Assembly (NCBI GenBank): GCA_030770545.1
Contig: CM061098.1
Span: forward strand, 5,722,001-5,786,000
DNA from: Macropodus opercularis
Lineage: Eukaryota; Chordata; Actinopteri; Anabantiformes; Osphronemidae
DNA: 64,000 bases
Direction of reading: 5' to 3'
The translations under genes and the position numbers were made by a program. The notes below the pieces were generated by a model. It had not been told where the DNA came from, ran no database searches, and saw only the letters and a list, made by a program, of their open reading frames with translations. Shown here piece by piece: positions 1 through 12,700 of the stretch (position 1 is the stretch's first letter; every line of letters starts with the position of its first letter).

Positions 1-3000
1 TGCACCATTACTGCATTGTTACTTCACCCACACAAACTTAGTCACACTTCAGGTCAGAAGGAGAGTCAGAAATTAGCATTTGATTTTACTGTATGCAGAG
101 GCCAGCTGGTTTTCCCTGAACCATACATTCAGTTAAGGTAAAATACACAGTGTGCAGGCAAACCACTGAACAGTGCGTTCTGGCAGGTGTTTTATCATCT
201 TTATATGCTACCCGGATCTTTGACCCCAGTTATTCATCACTACACGAGGACTGGCGGATGTCAAGTGCATGTATAAATGTTTCGCTTCATGGAAAGTAAA
301 GCTGCGGGTGTGGCTGGAGACTTCTAAGTAGGAAAAGCAGTGGTTTTAAAGACTAGACAGGTTACCTTGAATGTACAGATTTGCACTGAGGTCTTTCTGC
401 TCTCCTGGCCCTTGGTTGCACCTTTCCAACTCTCCTCCAGTCTGTCTCCAACTGAGGTAAAACCGCTTATTAACCTTTGTGAGGCCACAGGCAGCCCAAG
501 GATGGAAAGACACCGTGGATATACGGTCCAAGACAAATTAACCTTAGAGAATTGAAATACCTTGATTTTAATTTTAATCTCAATAAGCAGTGGAAGTCTG
601 GGGATACTGTCTAATGTGAATATGAAGAACCTGCTGAAATGGAGGCTTCATTGGTAAAACTAGCACTGACAGAGCTTCCTAGCATGAGGATGTATCTCAC
701 AATACAGTAGATCTCTGTTGCAGCTACTTGCTTTTAAAAAGCACTATTGCTACATGTGTCCTGGGGAATTAGTTCTTCCTACAGCTATATCTATAATTGA
801 CTATTTATAATTGGTTGTGTGACCCCCCCCACCATGACGCAATTACAAGTCCTGCCGTGAGGTGAAAGCCAGTGGAAGACATGTGAGTGAGGGTCACCTT
901 GTAGCCCATTACTCTGCCCCTGACAAAGGTGGTCAACCCACCAGGAGGGTGCTGCCAGCACACAACAACAACGACTGGCCTCTCTTTTCATGAAGGCTGA
1001 AGCAGGAGAGATCAGCGAGAGGACAAGTGGCATCATATGTTCTTATTTTAATGGAAACACCGGAGCTGGTGACTGGAGAGACGGCCAGTGAAAATACACG
1101 GCTTAATTGTTTTGGATTTTTCTTGCTCTACATCCACAGTGGTGGAAGCATGGCCTGTGCCAGGTTGTGACGAGCTGCAGTAAGGGTGCAAAGCGTGACT
1201 AGACAGGGCACGTTGACCATTCAAGCCCATGAATCCCTTTGTACGTTTGAGGCTGGGTGTGTTCATTAAAGGTGTGGGAGCCTGTTTGACCTTAGTCGAG
1301 TCTTTGTGCTGCTTGACTAGCTTTGCTTCTGCCTTACTGGACAGCCTCACCTAAGCTACGTGTCTGCTCGTCCCACCTAAGTTGTGTACACAACATGTTT
1401 GTGTTTGTCTGCACGTATTCGTATGTGTGTTAATGAGGGTTCCTGGTGCTGTGTAATTAACACAACAACAAATGTCCCCAAAGGGTAAGATTAACGTTGA
1501 ACACATTAGACACAATAGGGCCCGGGAGAGACTCTTTTTTTTGGCAATTAAATGTTTTGTGTGTGTGTCTGTGGAAGTCAGACCATAACTCATGTTGGCA
1601 TAACTGTTTTGCTGCCATTTCTGTCTTTCAGACGCGCACGCACTTACATGCACAAACAAGGAGAGACACAAACACGCAGTCACACAAAGCCAAGAGTCCC
1701 TCTGGATTTTCAGGCTTCTCACATGCAGGCTGGCAGAATTCTGTCTGCCTTCCTTTCCCAACCGCCTCCTCCACACAACCTGGTCCAACAAAGATAAACA
1801 CATGCTGGGTAGATTATTAGAGCGGTACCAAGGGCCCCACTGCAGAGCAGCCAGTGCACCATTGTGCTCCGAACGTGGTGGCACCTTGTAGAATCCGATG
1901 CAGTCACCCCCAGGGTGTTCTGATACATAGTTAGACACAGGTGGGCGCTGATACCAGCACGAGAGCTCTGACAGACTCGTATGACATTTAATTATCAAAA
2001 CAAATAAATAAATGAATCCCGCCACATTGTTTTCACTAATGGCGCTGCTGGTGGTGTAGGTGCTCTAGGCTACGAGCAAGGTAGGAATGACTTTAGCAGT
2101 TGTTTAAAAATAAAAGAAAGATAAGTTATGTTATACACAGATGGATTTACTTACTTACTTATTGAGCTTCCTTGCTTGCTTTTTCCCTTCCTTTAGTGGG
2201 TCAGACAAGCCTTTATGCATCTATCCATCTGTCACCAGGAAATAATTTATTGCAAGAAGAATGTCCTGTGTTTGAGCAGTTTGACGGTGTTTAATGCAGT
2301 CATGGTTTAGTTGTGTATTTCTGCTTTATATATGGCTGTGAATAGCTGATGGCTCACAAGGACTTTAATGTCCTGGGATTGGTGAGAGGTAAACGTGTAC
2401 ATTTTACACCAGCGTTGGTGACAGTTGTTTTTTTGTGTTGGTGTTGAACCTGAGTGATACATCAGGAGCGAGAGAGAGGGAGGGAGACGACACAGGAAAT
2501 ATATAACTTACTGTCATAACAAGACACTCTGCCTTCAGGACATTTCCTCCGTCTTTTCTAAAGTTTGTCCTTCAGAATCATCCTGTCTTTATTTCTGACC
2601 ATTACACAGTTTATTAGTAACATTGTGTCTCTCTTAATGTGTACTTGATATATCTTTATTATTTACGTCCTTTGACAACATTGATTTTCATCAGAAGAAC
2701 ACATCGTAAAGCTTTGTAGAGCTGAGTAGAGAGAGATGTGAGAGGAACGGAGGCTGTTTGAAAGAGTGAGCACAAAAAACATGAGATGGGGGTGAGAAGA
2801 CAGACGTCGGTGGTGCACGTTGGAAAGAGATGTTTTACCAAGTAGTGTTATTTGAGATGAAGGGAGTGATAGAGGGAAAGGAATGCGATAAGTAGACTAG
2901 TGGAGGCTGTTGCTGCTAAGAAAAATGATAACGTTTCTCAGAAGAGGACTTGAGCATATGCCTCCACGCTTAGCAAAACAAAAGCTTACTCTTAATACTT

Positions 3001-4286
3001 TGGTATTTGGCTTGTTTATTTGCTGTGTTTTTAAATCAGCCAGAGGTTTGGTGTTGTCATTACTACATTAGTGGTAGTGACAATAAATAAATATCCGGAC
3101 ACACTTGCACCTTCCCCCTGACACACACAGGACTTCCTCTCGAGCCTCGACAGGCTCTTTGCTCTAGTATTATTCCCGTGTCTGTTGTAATTAAGACAAA
3201 CATGCACGTCAAACTAACAATCGACAGTGGTTTTTCTCTGCTGAATGTGGCTCTATGTCCTCCTCCAGCACAGAGAACATAAGCCCCAATTAATGTAACA
3301 CATCGGCAGCAGAAAATATGAATAGCTCTTTGCCAACAGTACTAGAGTTTAAGGTTCCTAAAGTGATTAATCAGAGCTGGGAGATAAAGGGTATATTGCT
3401 ACTTTTCAACAATCATCCCTGAATGAGTCTCCAAACCTAGAGGAAATCTGTTTTTGCTTTCCACTGCTGGACCCAGTCAGCACCAGAACATGTAAACGTT
3501 GAGCTCGCTGAGACGAGAGCACCAAAGCATGGAGAAGCGCCGCGTGTCCTCTTTGGCTCTGCAGTAAAGGTGTTACGGGGACAGCAAACACCATCAAAGT
3601 GACAAACCAAAATGTAAATTATAAGTCATCTGCTTTTTGAAACCCAAAAAAACACAATGACTTAAAGACCATACTCCTAGAGAAATTTTTAATTATTACC
3701 AATTAAAAAATACAACTATTTGCTTCTGGAAATGAAGAAAATTAAGCTTTAACTGTTTATATTTAAAACATTTCAAATAATTTTTATTTTCAATTTAAAT
3801 GGTTTGATTTTCTGTCAACAACGAAATGAATCATTAAATGATTAAACACGTACTAATTTAGATGGAAACACTGAGTTTAAGATGTAATTACGATAATCTG
3901 ATATTTATCTTGTGGGTTCTTCCCCTGTGAGAAAGACACGCAGCCATACGCATCAAGCTGGAACTAAGCCCCATGGCTGACTCCATTTATATTTTTTTAT
4001 TAGTTATTCTAGTCGAGTTTTACTGAACAGCTCTTATGACATTAACTGAATAAAACGGACAAGTGATTTACTGGAAGGACATGACCATGACAGAGATTTA
4101 TGTTGTGCTGTAATCACCGGCTCTGGTGATGTGATGTCTCATTATGTGCGTTTTCCTGTCTGTTTTAAAGGAAGCACATTAGTTATTCAAATGCACAGTC
4201 AATGTTTTGCTTCTAAGGATAATTTATTCACATATTGTGTTCGCTGTCATGATTCTTCCTGAGCTGCTGTCAGCATAGTTTTGCAG

Positions 4287-4301
4287 CCAGTAGGGGGCAC
4301 T
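4287..4301 (+). promoter_or_regulatory. Candidate CTCF binding motif
   Basis: The 15 bases CCAGTAGGGGGCACT fit every position of the common vertebrate CTCF core consensus CCASYAGRKGGCRSY. CTCF is a zinc-finger insulator and loop-anchor protein conserved in fish. The motif stands alone in intronic sequence. A consensus match does not prove occupancy. Confidence 0.45.
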
Positions 4302-7300
4302 GTGATACAGGCCAGTAACTGAAGCCTCCCTGAGGTTTGAATCTGTGGTTAGTGGAGGAAAGTGCATATTTTCCTCCAGCCTCATTGGGGTTTTTTAATC
4401 ACATACATGCGTAATAGAAGCCAACACAACATACCCACCACCCAAACTGCAGCAGATCGCACAGTGAGAGTTTTCTATATGTTGTGACAGAGGCCAGTGT
4501 GGATGTTTGAACTCTGTCAACCCAGAATCGATGTGAACTCGTTTTCTGGAGGAATGTCAAAGTATTATCTTTCAATGTTCATTTCCCAGAGGTGTATGTG
4601 CATTTCAATAGTCCACTCAGTCTGTGTGTGTGTTCTTCTGGTTATAGTTCCTGTTAAGACCAGTTCAACCGTTTCTCTGAGCCCTTTGTGTTCAGAAGAA
4701 GGCGAGTGTAGTGTTGCATGTCATTGAGAGAAACGCATGTCTTTGAAGAATGTTCACTCCTTGGCTTTATGTGTGCAGAAACAGCTCAGGAACGCAGATA
4801 GCTGCAGGAAGGGCCAAGCGGACCCTCAGTAATAAAGCAACATCTTGGCCTGTTGAAACCGTAGAGTACAGGAATACGTAATAACAATTGATTCAGTATT
4901 TTGAAAGCCCTTTAAACAATATCAGTGTTACGCCCGGTGTACTGAGCATGGCTGTGTAATGAGGGAAGGGCTTTTATTTTTTTGTTTGTCGGCAGCTCTG
5001 TATCATGCTGTTACACTGAGGGAACTAGTCAGTGCATTTATTGCCACTTGTGAACTATATTGGCTCCCTGCATAGACCCTATAGTGTGTACACTTGAGCT
5101 GTGTTCCCTCTGAATATTTCATAACAGGGGGAAATATATTCATGGCAACCAGGTGCATTAACAATTGATACCATACACAACAATTCAACGGGATCATGCC
5201 TTGTGAATATTAATGTGCCAGTAATCATCTATCTGTTTCTGGCTGAAAATACAGAACGTCGTTTTTGTATTTTTCTACAATGATCCTGTGTCAGTCTAAT
5301 CACAATCAGAACCTTTGTCCCGAAACTGCTTCTATTTTTATGTGTAAAATCATCACCCATGCTGATCTCCTACCTTGTCACTCAGCCCCCACAGTATCTC
5401 ATCTCCCTGGATGGTCAGTGCTCAATTAGCATGTCTTTACATGTGATCCTTGGAGTCAGGTAATTGTGTAACAACATACTGCTCCTGTAATCCTATAACA
5501 TCTTATCCTGATCACACGACAGTTACGCAATAATTAATTAATTTGTGTTAATCTGGCCCAGTTCACTTTACATTATGCACTGTGTAGCAGACCTTTATGT
5601 ATATTGTGCTTTCTCTTTAATAAAGCAAGAGGTGTCACACCTGCATACATTTTGTTATATATTAACATTAAATAAAAAAGTCACGATGAAGAGTGTCATG
5701 ATGCTGCAGCAAATTAAATCTTGTTTGTTGTTGGTGAATTCTCCTCAACATATGCGATCATCTCTATTTCAAGTCAGCTTATGAGTGAATTGGCTCAAAA
5801 CTGTGTGGGCCTGGCTTATCAGGCTCCTTGGTTAAATAAGAGAAAGACGTCAGGCTCCCAATGTCCATTTTGTGCTTCTCGCTTCACTAATTTCATTTCT
5901 TCCTCTGTTCTCTTTTCTTTCTTCTTGTTGTCTCCTGCTTAAGGCCGAGTTTACAGTGCTCTTTGCACATTGTTTCTGATTCATCCTTTGTCTAGACACA
6001 TGCTTGTTATTGAACAGGTGCAGCAGGCGGGAAGTGGACTTGTCTGAGGCTCACATTTCTTGTAAACTGCGCCTTTCTTCTTTCGGTATATGCATTTCAG
6101 AGAGGAACACTGAGATGTTCGGAAGCGAGATGATGAGTGTGGGTGCATCTCAGTGAACGTGAAGCTACACAATCTGTGAGGGTTAATTTTGCGTGGAGAA
6201 TTGTCTGCATCTATAGATCAGTTGCAGATTTGTTTGGTTACATGAAAGGAAGCCTGTAGTGTGGAATAGGAAATGTGTGTAGTGAAGTAAAAGGATATCG
6301 CCCAGGAGTCATTTTTTATCTAAACACACAATAATCATAAACAGCCTTAACAATCTGATAAGGTCAGTTTGTGAACATCTTCACACACGTACTATATACA
6401 GGAAAGTCAGTGCAGACTTCATCCACCACCTGTAATAAAAAATGTTTTAAACTCGAGCACTTTTGGTTGGTGTCTCATATTAATCCATTAGCCTTATTCA
6501 TGTTGCGCATTTGTTGCCTAAAAGAAGAAAACAAAGGTTCTCAGAGTGATTTGTCACTGCTTGCTTTACTTTCTCTGTAGCGTCTTTGCGTTGAGCTTCA
6601 AGGACAGTCACTCCTGTAAACTGCAGTAGGCCTCCTGCACCCACCTTACAACGACGCGCCCTGTCATCACTGCTTCAAAGATTAGGCCTGAGTGTTTGCT
6701 CTGCTGATACGATGTCTGTGAGTTGTTACCATTATCAAATTAGGAACGGCTTTTAATGCCAGCTTTGAAACCACTTTAGCATAAGTTCATGTACTTCATG
6801 TATATGTGCAATAAAAAGAGCAGAGAAACACAGTAAATATCCACCAGTGAGAGCAGTCTTTAGCAGGACTAGATCTCGTTACATAGGAAAATAGCATCTC
6901 AAGGCAAAGCTCTACAGTAACAGAATAAGTGCGTTTACTCTTAAACCCAGTCTCTTCTAACCTGTTACCACAGGCAGACTACCCCAGGAAAGACAACTTC
7001 CATTTTACAATATGGTTACCAAGCTTTCTGTTGGGATTTCCAATTAAGATGCAATCTGTTATCTAGTCAGACGACTAATAAGCACAACAAAAAAATGGAA
7101 CGCACCCCCTGGAATTCATATCATACCACTCGAAATAACCATCAAGCCCTCCTATCTGATGCACTGCCAATACCTGCTCACTTTCCCAATTAAAACCCCA
7201 GGCAGCTCTCGTGTTAATAAGGAATGTATTAGTTCAACTGTCATTGTGACATATAATGGGTTTGCACCAGATAACTGTGTGGGCTGTGAGCAGTTCACAT

Positions 7301-7326
7301 TGTTTGTGGGCTGCTTTTATTTGAAA

Positions 7327-7330
<4 letters not shown>

Positions 7331-7360
<30 letters not shown>
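7331..7360 (+). repeat. (TG)15 microsatellite
   Basis: Fifteen uninterrupted TG units are followed by a short alternating CGCG. It is an ordinary vertebrate dinucleotide repeat and probably length-polymorphic. The open frame crossing it is a product of the repeat. Confidence 0.95.
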
Positions 7361-7365
<5 letters not shown>

Positions 7366-9640
7366 CCTCATACGTGTTTACACAAACACAACTGTGTGCT
7401 GTGTGAGAGTATTATAGGTCAGCACTGATGTGGTGTTTTGTGGTAATTGGGACTGTGCTGTGCCCGGTCAGACATACTGTAGGAAGCGCCAGTGAAAATG
7501 CAGCACTGACGACTTTCATTTAATGATAAAGCCAATTACGACATGAAACGCACACAGTAAGAGAGAGACAATGACAGAAATGAGTTGCAAAAGAAAAACG
7601 ACAAGCTCATACTCTTCTCCTGTTTTTAATCATCTCTATTCAACGTTTCTGACCTTGTGTCTAAATGCAATGGAAACTTGACTATAGTAATTGTTACTTT
7701 GCTGTTTCATTTCCTGCACATCGGCCCTGATTGAATAATATCCATACGCGCCATCTCTTAAGGTGGAAGAAAGTTCATTGTTCCTCAGAATGAATCATGT
7801 GCCGATCCAGCGTCTTTGCCCACAACGCTGGTTAAGACAATGCTGGAGACACTAACAAGCTGCGCGTTCAAAAACGTTGTGTGCATATGATTCCCACACA
7901 CATGCTCAGTGTTTGTCGACAAGTAGCACTTGTGCATAGTGTGTTTTCTCCTTCCAGTATTTAGTGCGCACCGTTGGGTGGGAGAGAGATGTTCGCTGGC
8001 AGCTCTATCAGGAAGGTGCTGATTAACACTATGCGTGTTGGCATTAGTCCTTGAAAAACACATCTTAAAAAACAGCATTTGAAACTACAGCATTAAAAAT
8101 TACATTAGTCATATGTAATTGTTCTTTGAGTCAAGGTTTTCTCTGCATGTTCATATGCAAGAGGTTTGTTCTTCACCAGGGGAACATGCCAGCCCAGTTA
8201 TGAATTCCTGGCTCCACTGAAGGTTGATAGGCTCACATACTGTACACACGTATCTACAGTGATTAGGGAAGGTTGTCCTCAGAGCAAGTGGCACCGTCAT
8301 GGAATAGAATGGAAAATATGTCTCTCTGCTACAGACCCACCAGTCACAAAGACACAGCCACTCATTGTGATACACAGTCAAATGATTGAGTACGGTCATT
8401 CAGACACACACACACCACGAGACAGTCAAGAGAGTCTGGATGCAGATTGTTTCAAAGCAGAGAGAGGGGCTGAAGTAGATGCTGTAGTTTAATTAGGCTC
8501 TGCCAGCACCCACTGGGAATTGCTCCTGAATTTGACACTGTTTTTCAAATGTCACTGCCAAGTGCTTTACTTAGAATGAAATGCAAGTCATTATTCAGGC
8601 TCTGTCATGTTGATACTTTTTCTGTAGGGTGCGCGTGTGTGAGTGGTCGTCTCAGAATAGCATTGTAATTAACAATAAGTAATAGTTAGGTGTCACATGA
8701 TGGATGAGATATATTGTTATTTTAGAAACCATTCAGAACAACTTGTCAGCTAAAGGATCTAAGTGAGCTCTGATCTGATGGATACTGAAGAAAAAAGTCA
8801 GATTGGCGTCATTTACCGGCCAATGAATCGCTGACCTCTAAAATAATATCAGTTAAAGAGCATATGTTTCATTTACTGTAGCACTGTAATACAGATATAA
8901 ACATTTCACAACATTTTTGACAAGGATGATGATATCATATTGTATTTTGAATTTGCGTCCAATAAATGAATACTCATTCAGACATGTTATGATAAGGTGA
9001 GTTTGCTTCTCTGCAGACTAGCGTAGAGTTTTAATTTAGAGCTGTGAGGAGGATGTTTTTCATCAGCTGATAGTCAAGCCTGTTTTTGCTGTCTGCACAG
9101 TATAACCAAACTAAGCCTACTGTAGTCACATCTCTGTGTGCATGTGCATGTCATGTTTTTCAAATGTCTCCATTTGACCGTCTGAGCTATCAAATGCAAT
9201 GAATTTAACAGTTGGAAACCACCGGTGCCGGTTGTATCTTCTACCCTCATTACTTTCCACAGACGACTCCACTTGGATCAGTCTACTACGGACAGTTCAT
9301 CAAGCTTTACATACAGTATAAGATATAATGTTTAGGTTTCACTGATGGAGCTCACAGAGCAATCAGTGAATTCAATCTGTAGTGTAGTGTGGAACTAGTC
9401 AAAGGCTTTTTGTAGTAAATTCAGTTTAAAGTAAGTTGATCCACTTCAAAGTAAATGATGTGACTTCTTTAAAGTGTCTTATCACAGAATTATTGGCTAG
9501 AATATCCTCTCTGCAATGTGTTCAAGACAACCTCTTGACATACTCCAGTCTAAATCAAACAGACCTGGAAAAAATAAATAAATTACTCATCGTTTCTAAA
9601 AAGTCTTATTTCTGAATCCATTTTTCTTTCTTTTTCACAG

Positions 9641-9770
9641 ACAGTTTTTAATCTAACTGGATTACTTGGAACCAAAGGACCATTGCTTTCAGTTCCAAGA
9701 TCCTTTCTACCTCTTACAAGTCAAATTATGTTTGCTAAACCAGTTTCTACAAAAGAGATTTACTTGAAAG
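9641..9770 (+). other. Exon-like open segment with consensus splice sites, unproven
   Basis: A pyrimidine-rich tract ending in TTTTTCACAG precedes 130 bases that are open for 43 codons, followed by a GAAAG|GTAATT donor. Read from the first base, it starts in phase 0 and ends one base into a codon. That is the phase needed to join the next exon at 35981, where G plus TG gives valine. The peptide includes TVFNLTGLLG and IMFAKPVSTKEIYLK. It does not match the FH2 segment expected there, having no N-W-S-K or C-F-W motif, and I recognise no other family. It could be an alternative exon, a decayed exon or chance. Confidence 0.2.
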
Positions 9771-12700
9771 GTAATTCTTTTAACATGGCCTTAGCTATTC
9801 AATAGTTTAACTTTTTATTTAAAATGGGAAATGGCAAACTTTTGAGCACGCTTGTATGTTCTGCAGACGCGTTTTCTCCTTTCCCGTCCTTGTACCTCAG
9901 ACTCAGCAGTTGCAGTTGCAGTGTGTGACTCTGCCACGAACTGTAGTCCGGATTTACTGTTGGTGAGCAGGGCATCAGATATTTTTGGCATCACTGCATT
10001 TAGTATATCTTTATAGTTGAGTTTGGCATGAGCACAAACCTATGCAGCGGACAGTAACACATACCTGTTTGTACAAGTCCAGTGCTGCATATAAGGCGAT
10101 TTGTCTTTCATTTGGGTTTTTTGTTTGTGTCAGCTTTGTTTTTTCCCGTCCTCGTGTGTAATGTTAAGGTTTCAGGAGAGACTCCATGGTTATAAATCTG
10201 ATATAGGATTGAGGTACAGAATCCAGACAAAGAGAAGAAAGAGGAATATAATTAATTATATGAACATGCTTTACTAGTGGTAGTTAGACGTCCAGTTAGC
10301 TGTGTATGTGCACACAGATCTCTTCTGCATGTGCTGGTGCATGGTTTACCAGTCTTTGTATCGGTAGCCACTGTAGAAAGCACAGCCCTTCTGGGCATTC
10401 CACATCCATTTGAATTGTTTTCATTGCACCTTCATGCCACTGCACAGGACTTTGTTGAAATTTTAATGCATCTTTGACCTAGATTTGGTGCGTGCGTGTG
10501 TGATGTGTGTCAGTCTTACCACTGTCAGCTGAAGAAACACAATCACCATTGATGGAGGAAAGGAGCAAAGCAGAAAAGTAGTGCTAGCAAAAATTTTTGT
10601 CACACTGTCTTGTCTGCATGAGTCTGTTTTCACTCCTGAAGGGAAATAATGAAGTCAGAAAAAGAAACTCTGCTGATGAACGTGTGTGACTGCACTTTCA
10701 AAATTCAGCATTGCGCATAATAATTTGCACCTCATTTATGCATTTATGAAAGAATCACCCGTGGGGGTTGGGGTTTATTGCAAATGCTGCTTTGTCTGAA
10801 GAAGCAAGAGGCTGAAAAATCAGACAGACAGAAGCAGAAAAGTGGAGGACTCATCACTGACAATCATGTCATAGCTTAGTGTATGCACTGACAGGGTAAA
10901 AACTGAATTATAGCTTTCTTCGTTTCAATTTGGCAGTTTGGTGTTCTGCTCCAGCCACTTTGTTTTGTTGCTAGTAGAGCAAAGACACCTCTTAGGCAAA
11001 GTGAAGCCTCTTCCGGGACTGGAAGAATGAATGGCCCACTCTTCTGTAATCATCTTTCCATGACATAAAATCTATGTCTGCCATCAGGCCTTTTCTCGGC
11101 GTGATTTGGAAACTTAAGATTGAAGCTATTTAAGCATCAATTGAAGCTTCTTGATAACTCACGGCTGCTTTTATGTTGGTGTGGCACATTTAGACCATTC
11201 TATGAGATGGAAAAACAAAACCAACCTGAGTACACTCCAGTGTAATTAACTCAATAGATGGAAATGTGTAACTAAGCTATAAAGAAAAAAGAAATAAATA
11301 AATGCATTAAAAAGTCAGTACAGTGAGATCACTTGATTTATTCATATTTTTTATGTATCTGATGACAGACCTGGTTCTTGTGCTTTTACCTTGCATTTAT
11401 AATACATCACGAAAAGACAAACCCTTCATTTGCGACTGGACTTATTTTGAACCCTATTTAAACCTGGTTTTATATTTTCCGTCTAAGCGAAAAGTCACTT
11501 TGAAAATCAGTCTTTTTATCATGACATAACATGTCAAAGGTCAAAATTCTTCTGCAGCAAACAAACCCACCACTTAATTAGTGGAGTTTCCTGCCAGAAA
11601 CACCGCTGTGGTGGATGTGGATGCTTGACTAGAACTGGGAGTAAAATTAAATCAGCAGCAGGGAGGTAGAAGAGGATTCCTCATTGGGTGATTAAAAGTA
11701 ACCTTTAGAGCTACGGAGGAGCTGTTAGCCATGCCCTTTCTTTCCCTGCAAATGCCATCTTAAAACTCCAGGCTGATGACGCTACAATAGTTTCAAGACA
11801 ATTACATTGGCTGTAAATTGATCCCAAAGCATCAGACTTGTGAACGGGACAAATGAAGGAGACAGAGAAGGGAGGTAGATGTAAATCTAAGAAGAAGGAA
11901 GGACAACAAGAAAATAATTTAGGCAGTACTCCCATGCTAATGCGGCATGGGTGGACATGCTTTATTGGTTCATGAATGCTCTCATTCCACACTGGTAGAA
12001 TAGATTAGCCTTTCTAACAGCAAAGCAGAAAAAAGTTTCTCAGCACTCACCTGGCCTCCTTATTAGTGTGGACAGGGCAGCCGCCTTGGTTGCCTCCAGG
12101 TATGGCAGCAAAGAAGGATGCTGAACCCAGCGGCAGCCTTGTTTCGGCGTAGCTGAGTCCTGAGTCTCCTGACTAACATCTTTTATTAATTAGTATAAAA
12201 TACAAATACAGTTAATATTTCCGGTTTAATACAGCTTAAAGATGCTGACGACTCATCAATTAGGAGAATATAGCAGAGCATGTAAATAAAAGTACCATCA
12301 GGCCAGCTGTACTTGAGAGAGACAGCAGGCTTTATAGTGAACTGTGTGCTGTTCTCTCACCTTGGGGAGTCCTAAGGCTTAAAATCACAGTCCAGCATGA
12401 GCAGGCAGATGGCCCCCAGTTATACTGTGACCTCACCAAATCTGCCATGCATCAACTGATCTAGCCTGGAAAAGTTTTCTGGACTCTGCTATTGGATCTT
12501 TCACTTCAAGTTTAAAGTTGTGGCTTAAATTTGAAGAAAAGTAATTTCCCCTTTTCACATCTTTTTCAAATCTCTTCCTGTTCTACAACTGAAGTCTGAA
12601 GTGGGGTAGATAGAGAGCAGGTGTATGGTGATTGGGATCAGTGTAGCAGAAAGGTATGGGATTCAAGAGACCTGGCCTGACAGTTACAGTATGCTCCTTT

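Noticed and set aside
1351..2025. 224-codon open frame on the minus strand, the longest in the window
   Set aside because: It has low-complexity Cys/Ser/Thr-rich composition driven by CA-type repeats, no domain I recognise and no splice or promoter context; probably chance.
5234..5248. CFWLK peptide on the + strand, identical to part of the FH2 segment expected before the first visible exon
   Set aside because: The residues that follow do not continue the family sequence, a stop lies four codons upstream in frame, and no acceptor or donor fits.
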